A model generated the notes under the pieces. The model had not been told where the DNA came from, did not search any database, and was given only the letters and a program-made list of their open reading frames with translations. From Martelella lutilitoris (GTDB lineage: Bacteria; Pseudomonadota; Alphaproteobacteria; Rhizobiales; Rhizobiaceae): a DNA stretch of 64,000 nt. The position numbers and the translations under genes were made by a program. Of this stretch, positions 26,264 to 33,099 are shown one piece after another. The first letter of the stretch is position 1, and each line of letters opens with the position of its first letter. The stretch lies in contig NZ_CP066786.1 of NCBI RefSeq assembly GCF_016598595.1, positions 1,263,501 through 1,327,500 of the forward strand, given 5' to 3'.

Positions 26264-27329
26264 GATAATCTTGGTCTTTTCGAGAGTCTGCGGTGCCTCG
26301 AAACAAGAACCATCGCCACAGCGGTACTTCTGCGGTGGCTGCGCTCTCCGCAATTTCTGTAAAGCACTTTTCGTGCCCAATATCCTCGCGTCTCATATCG
26401 TAGCAGCATAGCGCCGCACGACCAGCATTTAGGCGTTGTTTGTATGCAACTGCCTGTTCCAATCCACTTCGGATGGCTTCTCTGCATTTTGAATCCGAGA
26501 CTGAGCTACCAGTTGTGGTTTTATCCGCAAGCGCTTTGAGTTCGAGAATCCAGTCCGTTACCCTTGCCTTTTGTCCCTCAGAATTGCTGTATCGCCAAAT
26601 CTCAATATCTGCCCGGCCATCATCAGTGAATGTTTCCGCACGAAAGTTATATTTCACAAAGGCCACACGAAGGCCGTCCATTAGTCGTCCCTGGATGGCT
26701 TCTTCTGGACGAGGATCTGGAATGCCTTTATCAGATTTCCTCCATATCTTTTTCGCATGCCCTTCAGCAGCCAATGCCGGCGTACGCAGACACCTATGAT
26801 AGAAGAGGTTCAATGCCTTCTCCAGTTCATGTTCACTCATCGGCCCGTCTTCAAGTGAGACTTCGACTACGTCTTCCTGATTTTTTATGCCTTTCCTATA
26901 AAAAAGGACCACAGGTGTTGACGGGCGCCAATCGACTATCATTGTAGGCTTTTCTGACAGGTCTGCATGCCGAATTGTCTGAAATAAGCTCGCCTGATCT
27001 GTCCAAGTTAAAACTAGCTCGTGCGACGTTCGCAATGTGCAACTAGTCAACCACAACTTCCCCGAAACGGCGTCGGCACCATTGGCTAATAGAGGAAACT
27101 CCTTCAAATCGAACTTTGTAGGACTTTGGTTTGCTAAGCTCTGATCTAGAATAAAAGCAGAGAAATCCCCTGTTTCACGTTGAGCCAGGCGCAAATTGAT
27201 CAGCTTAGCTACTCGGACTCCAAATCTGATCGTGTCATCCGCTCCTGCCAACTCTGGAAGTCGAGAATTCGTTATAAAGCTCTCGATTTCGCTCGAGGAA
27301 ACGCCCCCTGTATCTCGCTCCTCAGCCAT
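26244..27329 (-). CDS. PD-(D/E)XK nuclease of the accessory island
   Basis: 361-aa protein whose C-terminal half has the restriction-nuclease signature: Asp241 in GRADIEIW, Glu263-x-Lys265 in WILELKAL, and Gln292-x3-Tyr296 in EQAVAYKQ, the RecB/Cas4-like QxxxY pattern. A conserved EEAIQGRL helix precedes at 209-216. The N-terminal ~200 residues are unlike anything I recognise. It is the last gene of the minus-strand operon, overlapping its upstream neighbour by 8 nt. Probably the DNA-cutting effector. Confidence 0.75.
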   Translation of the reverse strand: MAEERDTGGVSSSEIESFITNSRLPELAGADDTIRFGVRVAKLINLRLAQRETGDFSAFILDQSLANQSPTKFDLKEFPLLANGADAVSGKLWLTSCTLRTSHELVLTWTDQASLFQTIRHADLSEKPTMIVDWRPSTPVVLFYRKGIKNQEDVVEVSLEDGPMSEHELEKALNLFYHRCLRTPALAAEGHAKKIWRKSDKGIPDPRPEEAIQGRLMDGLRVAFVKYNFRAETFTDDGRADIEIWRYSNSEGQKARVTDWILELKALADKTTTGSSVSDSKCREAIRSGLEQAVAYKQRLNAGRAALCCYDMRREDIGHEKCFTEIAESAATAEVPLWRWFLFRGTADSRKDQDYLNRAGG

Positions 27330-27969
27330 TAGCCCTCCGTTGCATTAAGCGCATGTACATTACGAGCTTCTCTGCACGATTCAGAGTTACCCCTTCCTCC
27401 ACATACTGCTGAAATTTCTGGGCAGTGTTCCACGAAGCGTTGCCACGGGTTGGGGAAACCCACTCTGCAAAATCAACTACTCGTCCTTCGGCTACACCGG
27501 GATCAGAATATGCAGCATCCAAGCGAGCTGCATCGTCGCGGAGCTCAGGTCGAATTTCCACGAAAGCGTCAGCTAGCTCCAGCAAAAACGCCTCGACCTC
27601 AGCCTCATCTGGTAGAACACGGATTAGGTCCAATGCCTTTTCCGCACTCTCGTATCTCAGGCGAAATTCGGCGTGCAATTGATTTTCCTCACCACTCTTA
27701 AGTGCCACCACTTCGACCAAACCTAATCCCACAAGCCTATCGAGTTCCTTTTGCAGCGCGGGAAAATATGGGCTCTCGCCATCTTTCAGGACAGATCCTT
27801 CTAGAGGATAAAGATCCCACAGCGGGCTCAAGACATTTGCAAAAAAAGCAAAAGAATGAAGCGATATTGTATCAATTGGGGTTCCGCCTGTCTTTTCCAG
27901 TGCAAGAAACATTTGCAAAAGGCGTGCGCGAATAAATAGCGGAAGCATATGTTGATGAGAGAAGTTCAT
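27322..27969 (-). CDS. Small middle component (Lamassu LmuC / ABC-3C-like)
   Basis: 215-aa, mainly helical protein. Its N-terminal part (SLHSFAFFANVLSPLWDLYPL near residues 37-57, then YFPALQKELDRLVGLGLVEVVAL) has the winged-helix-like look of the middle components that accompany SMC/ABC ATPases in defence operons. No catalytic motif is visible. ATGA overlap with the ATPase gene and 8-nt overlap with the nuclease gene imply a fixed complex of the three products. Family call is by analogy. Confidence 0.6.
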   Translation of the reverse strand: MNFSHQHMLPLFIRARLLQMFLALEKTGGTPIDTISLHSFAFFANVLSPLWDLYPLEGSVLKDGESPYFPALQKELDRLVGLGLVEVVALKSGEENQLHAEFRLRYESAEKALDLIRVLPDEAEVEAFLLELADAFVEIRPELRDDAARLDAAYSDPGVAEGRVVDFAEWVSPTRGNASWNTAQKFQQYVEEGVTLNRAEKLVMYMRLMQRRANG

Positions 27970-29951
27970 GTCGATGGATCATTCTTCAAGAGATCATCAA
28001 CAATTTTATTGTATTCGCTTCGCAGAACATTCAATGCTGCAGTTGGTGCGCCCAATTCCACCAAATTGACAATTCGCTCTCTCTTCCTTCCCATCCCCTG
28101 AAAGTTCTTCAATGAATTTGGTATTAAACCACCCTCGACAATGTTGCAGGCTAGAATGTTATTATATTCACCGTCTGAATCGCGAGTTTTCGAAAATAGG
28201 TTACCCGCTTTCTGGGCGAAAACAGCATCGACGGAACCTTCCGGTCCGTCAAAAATAAGCGTGCCTCCTCCCGAGCCAAGCACCTCCATCAATGTCAATC
28301 GGAATATTATGTCTAAATACTCTCTCTGTGACAAAGAAACCTGGGACAATTTTCGTCTTATAAAATTCCCTTCAGTGGCTGTACTGGTTAGCTCTACCTC
28401 AAAGGCAGGAAATTCGAAACTCCGACCACCTTGTCCAATTCTGTCATGACGAGGTTCGTAAACAAGTCGTACGTTCTCAGCGAAAAAATCCTTCGCTGTA
28501 ATATTGAATTTGTCTTCAATTGATACTCTTATTTCCTCTGTTTTATTTACAACGAAACTTAACAGTAATTCGATTTTCTCCTCGGCTCTTTCCCTCTCTC
28601 TTCGGAATTCACTAACTTGCCTTCGCATATAGACAATATTTTTCTCATCCTCAGATAGGGAAGACTGTTCTTTGTTAGGTAATTTCTTGACGAGACTACG
28701 ATACTCGTTCCGTAAAGTTTGGCTTTTTTGTTGTGACAGCTCAAGAGCGTTATCGATTTCTTTGTATTCATCCTCCGCAGCAGAAAATTGATCGGCCGCG
28801 TTGGCAAGTTTTGCACGCAGCCGCACGAGTTCTCCAAATACGTGATCCGCCTTTTCCTTTAGGGCATCAGCGGCAACTACGACATTTTCTCCGAAATCTT
28901 TGGCTGTCCCGCATACCAAGCATTGGCCGTCCTTTTGCCGTTCCTCTAGCTCAGCAGCGGCAGCGTCAGCATGCTCCTCACCGCAGGCAAGGCATTTATG
29001 TTCCGAGACCAGTTTCATCAATACGTACTGATCGCTGGGAGGGAGTTCGGCAAATGAGTGACGCAAAAGATCGAATTTTAGACGCTCATATTTAAGTGCT
29101 GTATCATCGACATCTCTCTCTATTCTTTTGAGCGCTAGCCGTGCGTCCGTTCGTCGTTGTTCGCATTCATCAAATTCAAGCTGACGAGTGATCTCTATCT
29201 TCGATGCTCGATCGAGATCTGCTGCCACCCGACTCAGCTCTGCTCTAACCGCTACTTCAGATGCTTGCTGAAGCGAAATTTTTTCACGACGCTTTACAAG
29301 CCTAGTTAGAGCGGCATTTATATTTCTGGCCGCACTGTCAGAGGAGACAATTTCCTTCTCAAGCTCACGGAGTTGTCCCGAATTCTCAGGTGTGAGGATC
29401 GCTCGAAAAACTTCGAATTGGGCCGCTGAATTCCAGACTAAAGTCTCCCTTGTCTCGAGGAAGAACGTGACGCGTTCCAAGATGCGGACTGCGTCTTCAA
29501 ACCGGCTCACACCCATTAGGGTTGCGACAATCGTCTGATAATCGAGTTCTGAAGCAATACTCTCGTTCTGCGCGTTGATGATCTCGGCGGAGATCAAACT
29601 TAGGTCGTTTAAACTCCTCTTGACGCGCAGTACCCTTGGGCCAAAACGGATTTCGGCTTGCGCGGTGGCGTTTTTCGCCCCATCGGAAACACGAACCGCG
29701 AACATACGTTTGTCAGCTGCGACGATATCCGCGCGCTCTCCGCCGAAGCCGGGGGGGCGAAGACTGACCGCCCCGAGCAAAATATGCTTTAGCACAAGCA
29801 AAAGCGTGCTCTTTCCAAGGCCGTTCACCCCGAGGATGATCCAAGGTCCGCCGCCAAATTTAAGCTTGAGGCCTGGAGTTTTTTCAGTCCCAGGATATAG
29901 AAGGTAGTTTTCAATATCTAAGCTTTGGAAAGTCGGGAACAAAACCGCCAT
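27966..29951 (-). CDS. SMC/Rad50-like ABC ATPase of the accessory island
   Basis: 661-aa ATPase. Walker A GVNGLGKST at 41-49; coiled-coil arms about 190-310 and 360-480; hinge tip with two CxxC pairs (Cys320/323 and Cys344/347); signature helix VSLSQREYLDIIF near 538-550; Walker B LIFDGPEGSVD near 565-575. The PEGS(V/L)D form after Walker B is the one I associate with ABC-3C/Lamassu-type ATPases rather than Rad50. It is the first gene of a minus-strand operon with the middle component and nuclease. Likely a sensor of foreign or damaged DNA ends. Confidence 0.8.
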   Translation of the reverse strand: MAVLFPTFQSLDIENYLLYPGTEKTPGLKLKFGGGPWIILGVNGLGKSTLLLVLKHILLGAVSLRPPGFGGERADIVAADKRMFAVRVSDGAKNATAQAEIRFGPRVLRVKRSLNDLSLISAEIINAQNESIASELDYQTIVATLMGVSRFEDAVRILERVTFFLETRETLVWNSAAQFEVFRAILTPENSGQLRELEKEIVSSDSAARNINAALTRLVKRREKISLQQASEVAVRAELSRVAADLDRASKIEITRQLEFDECEQRRTDARLALKRIERDVDDTALKYERLKFDLLRHSFAELPPSDQYVLMKLVSEHKCLACGEEHADAAAAELEERQKDGQCLVCGTAKDFGENVVVAADALKEKADHVFGELVRLRAKLANAADQFSAAEDEYKEIDNALELSQQKSQTLRNEYRSLVKKLPNKEQSSLSEDEKNIVYMRRQVSEFRRERERAEEKIELLLSFVVNKTEEIRVSIEDKFNITAKDFFAENVRLVYEPRHDRIGQGGRSFEFPAFEVELTSTATEGNFIRRKLSQVSLSQREYLDIIFRLTLMEVLGSGGGTLIFDGPEGSVDAVFAQKAGNLFSKTRDSDGEYNNILACNIVEGGLIPNSLKNFQGMGRKRERIVNLVELGAPTAALNVLRSEYNKIVDDLLKNDPST

Positions 29952-30354
29952 TGCAAAATGCCCCTAGATACTAAGGCGACTGCGCAACCCACTCTTCGGG
30001 CTGCACCACGATTGAGACCATCGTGGATTTTGTGAAAAAAATAACAATTCGCCCCCCCTTTGGAATTCTCCATCTATCTTTGCGCGATGGAAAGATTGAA
30101 TCAATAAATTGATTTCATTTTTATATGAGGTCCTTGAGAAACGGGCACCGGTGTTGGGCTTCTTTTCGCTCGGATTATGCTGTAACAAATTGATATTTAT
30201 ATATTTATCGGAAAGCGCGGCTCTGTTCCATGTCGGACTTTTGATTTTCGCCCGCTAGTACGGCACGCTTCGCATCCTTTGGGAGTTTTTGGAGAGGCTT
30301 TGAAGGGTATTTGAAGCCGGCCTGTGAAAAAAGACTCAAAATTCATGAAGCCTT
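29952..30354. promoter_or_regulatory. Upstream region of the ATPase operon
   Basis: 403 bp without a gene. It carries two inverted repeats upstream of the minus-strand ATPase start: CCACGAT/ATCGTGG (30006-30012 / 30020-30026), likely inside the message leader, and AATCAAT-AA-ATTGATT (30099-30114). Both are candidate regulatory sites. No -35/-10 pair was convincing. Confidence 0.4.
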
Positions 30355-30504
30355 ATGTCAAAGGCGCTTGGCGGAGAGGGGGCTAAGTTCCATAAGGTCC
30401 CTGGCGCATACGCAGCAGATGCTGCTGTCTCAACGCTTTTTGAAAAGATCGACAGCGAATGGCCTACGCTCACGCTGAACGTGGAATATTGCAGCCTGGT
30501 CTGA
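30355..30504 (+). CDS. Possible small protein or gene remnant (49 aa)
   Basis: Reads MSKALGGEGAKFHKVPGAY and ends YCSLV, with codon composition more like a GC-rich gene than its AT-rich surroundings. No ribosome binding site or known domain was recognised. It may be a fragment left by an exchange at the right border of the accessory island. Low confidence. Confidence 0.22.
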   Translation: MSKALGGEGAKFHKVPGAYAADAAVSTLFEKIDSEWPTLTLNVEYCSLV

Positions 30505-30561
30505 CAAACAGCACCCGCTAAGTTTGGGTTGTCGCGAAACCGGAATCTTGTTGTTCAACTC

Positions 30562-30635
30562 GTTGCAACATTGGCAGCTAACTTGGCGGCCTTTCAGCGG
30601 GCTTGTTGCCAATGTTGCAACACTTCGGCAACAAG
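30562..30635. repeat. Two overlapping, mutually exclusive inverted repeats
   Basis: A perfect 15-bp inverted repeat (30562-30576 and 30607-30621) shares bases with a second perfect 9-bp one (CTTGTTGCC 30602-30610 and GGCAACAAG 30627-30635). As RNA, only one of the two stems could form at a time. Located before an AT-rich promoter-like stretch that leads to the next phage genes. Confidence 0.6.
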
Positions 30636-30676
30636 ATATAGGACTTAAGATATTGATATATATAATAAAATTTATC

Positions 30677-30705
30677 TTGTTGTCATATTGCCTTGTTTCT
30701 ATAAC
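30677..30705 (+). promoter_or_regulatory. Candidate promoter for the 30804 gene and NusG-like gene
   Basis: TTGTTG (30677-30682) and TATAAC (30700-30705) at 17-bp spacing, about 100 bp before ATG 30804. A second TATAAT occurs at 30661 without a clear -35. Confidence 0.35.
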
Positions 30706-30803
30706 TCGATATTAAATGCGTTTTTCCTTCATTTAATGCCAGATTTGAGTCTATATTGGGGGTGGTTTTGTATTATGCGCAATATGGACAACAAGGTTTT
30801 CAA

Positions 30804-31286
30804 ATGGGCAAAACGGCTTGGAAGTTGGCGCCGGGTCAGTGGGTTCGGCTTCGATCGGGTGGCGGCCTGCTTGGCAAGTTCGGACGCATCACCTCGATCG
30901 ATGAGGGCGGCCTGATCTACATCGAGACGGATGGCTGCAAAGAGGTGGCGACCGTGCGCGAGGACTTCAGGGTTATCCGCTCCAGGTTGGCGCCGCATGC
31001 GTGGTTCCCGATGCGCAAGACGCTGCCCTATGGCCGGTACAATTGCCCGGACGGATCTGTGGTCCTGCACAATCGCGATTACCAGCCGCTTGCGCGCATC
31101 TCCCCCTCGGGCAGTGTATCCACCTGTCTGACCTCGGAGCGCATCCACTACGATAGCCAGGAATGGTTCTGGGGAAGTGCGACCGGGATGGCATCGCCCT
31201 GGCGTTCGGATGCGGTGTTCAAAATGTGCGTTGAGATCATGAATGATCCCGTTGTGTTCTTGCGTTCGGTTCCGGAAATGAGTTAG
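30804..31286 (+). CDS. Hypothetical phage protein (160 aa)
   Basis: Starts at ATG 30804 (MGKTAWKLAPGQWVRL); upstream in-frame codons to 30756 would need a TTG start. An SH3/KOW-like stretch (GKFGRITSIDEGGLIYIETDG near residues 20-40) is visible, but no family is certain. Being next to the NusG-like gene, it may be a partner in transcription control; this is positional inference only. Both genes are on the plus strand, 65 bp apart. Confidence 0.6.
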   Translation: MGKTAWKLAPGQWVRLRSGGGLLGKFGRITSIDEGGLIYIETDGCKEVATVREDFRVIRSRLAPHAWFPMRKTLPYGRYNCPDGSVVLHNRDYQPLARISPSGSVSTCLTSERIHYDSQEWFWGSATGMASPWRSDAVFKMCVEIMNDPVVFLRSVPEMS

Positions 31287-31351
31287 TTTTCGCTTGCCCT
31301 GCCACGGCACACCATCGGTCCAAACTTGCCCTGCAAACCCGGAGCCGATGA

Positions 31352-31909
31352 ATGAAGAAATGTTTGAATAACGGTCGTCTGCCTGAGCTCGTATCTGAGC
31401 TTGATTGGTATGCGCTGCTTGTCCCGCCTCAGAAAGAGTTCGCCGCTCAGGAGATTTTGTCGAAGCGTGATATCGCCACGTTCTGCCCGTTTCAGAGCGT
31501 CTGGCGAAAGCCGTCCCGGTATTCGAAGGACAAGGTGCTGAAGCACTATCCCGTTATGCCGCGCTATCTTTTCGCTGGATTTGCGGGGCAGGTAGACTGG
31601 TATCGCCTGTTTCAGATGCCCTTGGTCAGCGCAGTCGTTGGTGTCGCCGGTGAACCCAGGTGCTTCGACAACATGGACGCATTTATCCGCAATTTCAGGA
31701 ATGGGCTTCGCCGGCCTGACCATGACCGGCATATGCCAACCCATCGCGAGTTTGGCGTCGGGGACACTGCTGTGATCGTCGACAGCGCTCTCGCTGGCCG
31801 TCATGTGGTGGTCGAGAGTATCGACAAAGGTCACGCGTTCTTTACGGTTGAGATGTTCGGAGGGGAGATGCGACTGAGCCTGCCAACAGATAAATTAGAA
31901 GCTGCTTGA
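31352..31909 (+). CDS. NusG-like transcription antitermination factor
   Basis: 185-aa NusG paralogue. The NGN domain opens with DWYALLVPPQKEFAAQEIL and continues CPFQSVWRK, HYPVMPRYLFAGF, the RNA-polymerase-binding face. A KOW-like C-terminal part begins FGVGDTAVIVDSALAGR. Such specialised NusG proteins attach to a paused polymerase and let it pass terminators. The gene lies directly before a strong terminator (32026-32049) and the whole late cluster, so it likely turns on late transcription. Confidence 0.82.
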   Translation: MKKCLNNGRLPELVSELDWYALLVPPQKEFAAQEILSKRDIATFCPFQSVWRKPSRYSKDKVLKHYPVMPRYLFAGFAGQVDWYRLFQMPLVSAVVGVAGEPRCFDNMDAFIRNFRNGLRRPDHDRHMPTHREFGVGDTAVIVDSALAGRHVVVESIDKGHAFFTVEMFGGEMRLSLPTDKLEAA

Positions 31910-32025
31910 CAATGGGGAACAAATCGGAAACAAATAGCGCAGGATGATTTGGGTCCCTCGGCCGATCGGTGTCGATACCTGAACCCGGAAGGCGCGAAAG
32001 GCGCTCTTCACAGATGGATGTTTAT

Positions 32026-32049
32026 GGCCGCTTTCATAGCGGCCTTTTT
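32026..32049 (+). terminator. Strong intrinsic terminator before the late genes
   Basis: A perfect 7-bp GC-rich stem GGCCGCT/AGCGGCC with a TTCAT loop is followed by TTTTT. It separates the NusG-like gene from the structural genes and is the natural target of antitermination. Confidence 0.85.
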
Positions 32050-32078
32050 CGTTTCCAGACATCGAAAGCCCAAAAAGC

Positions 32079-32330
32079 ATGGACACCTTCAAGAGCTATT
32101 CCTCTGGCGTTACCGCGCCGGCCTCCCATGCTGCAGAAGTGACCCCTGGCGCCGAAGCCCTCAGTGTCGCGACGCGTGCCCTGTTTGTTGGCGGACGCGG
32201 TGATCTCGAACTGACCATGCTCGGTGGTGAGACGGTGAAGCTTGTCGGCGTTGAGCCTGGCTATCATCCGCTCAGGGTAACGCATGTGCTCAGTGCCACG
32301 ACGGCGACGGACATTGTCGCGCTCTGGTAA
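32079..32330 (+). CDS. Spike base protein, RCAP_rcc01079 family (copy 1)
   Basis: 83-aa protein resembling the small spike-base protein of the Rhodobacter gene transfer agent: ATRALFVGGRGDLELTM, then a proline-free strand pair and the ending VLSATTATDIVALW. The same ending pattern recurs in the gene at 44719. Position before HNH and terminase genes suggests a head or decoration protein. Its 3' end overlaps the HNH gene by 47 nt. Confidence 0.68.
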   Translation: MDTFKSYSSGVTAPASHAAEVTPGAEALSVATRALFVGGRGDLELTMLGGETVKLVGVEPGYHPLRVTHVLSATTATDIVALW

Positions 32331-32616
32331 GGGCGAGCGTCACCGGCTTTACCAGACGGCGGCGTGGCGGAAGCTACGCCTTCAGGCGATCGCCCGAGAC
32401 GGTGGCCGGTGTCGGATGTGTGATTGCCACGTGGTTTCCGGACGCAGTGATCCGCAGGCAGCCGAGGTTGATCATATTCAGCCACACAGGGGCGACAGGG
32501 CGCTGTTCTTTTCGCTCGGCAATCTTCAGACGCTTTGCAAGTTTTGCCACTCCACGGCCAAGCAGCGGATGGAGAGGGGCGGTCGGATGCAACGCGATGA
32601 TGGTTGGGCCCCCTGA
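32284..32616 (+). CDS. HNH endonuclease
   Basis: 110-aa HNH nuclease with the metal-binding cysteine pairs CRMC and CKFC and the core AEVDHIQPHRGD..NLQTLC. HNH proteins next to terminase are needed for DNA packaging in HK97-type phages, where they cooperate with TerL. The start at ATG 32284 overlaps the previous gene; TTG 32314 is an alternative that reduces the overlap. Next gene is TerS. Confidence 0.85.
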   Translation: MCSVPRRRRTLSRSGKGERHRLYQTAAWRKLRLQAIARDGGRCRMCDCHVVSGRSDPQAAEVDHIQPHRGDRALFFSLGNLQTLCKFCHSTAKQRMERGGRMQRDDGWAP

Positions 32617-32700
32617 TAAAAAACAAGGGGGTGGTGTCTGGTTACCCGCGGCCCACCTCCGTTCGCACTGAGATCAAGCTGAAAGATGGGGTAGGGGTCT

Positions 32701-33099
32701 ATGGCGGTGAAAAAGCCTCGTCAGCCACGCTATGCCGATATCTTTCGAGCGGACGAAGAGAAGGCGGTAAAGGCCAAAGAGGTCTGGCGCGAAACGATCG
32801 ATTGGCTGGACGAAAATGGCCTCCTGACTGTCCGGCGCGTTGAGATCGCCGATCGATATGCGCGGGCCTGCGCTGAATACCACGCGCTTTATCCAATCGC
32901 AGTCGAAGAGGGGCCGGTGAAGGTTGGCCCGAACGGCGGCGACGTCTTCAACTTCAATTGGTCGGCTTGCGAGAAGCTCAACGACCGCATGGCAAAATTC
33001 GAAGATGCGTTGCTGATCAGCCCCAAGTCCGCACAGGATAAGGTCGCGGAGAAGCCGCCCGCATCAAAGCCCACGAAAGCTGACGCGTACCTTGATTGA
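32701..33099 (+). CDS. Terminase small subunit (P27 family)
   Basis: 132-aa acidic, helical protein of the P27 type. It begins MAVKKPRQPRYADIF, with EVWRETIDWLDENGLLTVRR and DRYARACAEYHALYP, the helices that bind phage DNA near the packaging start. It precedes the large subunit with an 8-nt overlap, the standard HNH-TerS-TerL order. Confidence 0.83.
   Translation: MAVKKPRQPRYADIFRADEEKAVKAKEVWRETIDWLDENGLLTVRRVEIADRYARACAEYHALYPIAVEEGPVKVGPNGGDVFNFNWSACEKLNDRMAKFEDALLISPKSAQDKVAEKPPASKPTKADAYLD

Larger units (their letters stand above)
30505..30803. other. AT-rich spacer with repeats before the middle phage genes
   Basis: 299 bp with no supported gene. Besides the nested inverted repeats it holds AT-rich DNA and a promoter-like pair. 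Together with the preceding 400 bp it marks the boundary between accessory island and the late side of the phage. Confidence 0.4.

Noticed and set aside
26244..29951. Assignment of the three-gene operon as plain Rad50/Mre11 repair genes
   Set aside because: The partner has a PD-(D/E)XK rather than a metallophosphatase fold, and a middle component is present, which fits defence-type ATPase systems better.
29964..30188. Minus-strand 74-codon frame upstream of the ATPase operon
   Set aside because: No ribosome binding site, no domain, and it spans two inverted repeats that look regulatory.
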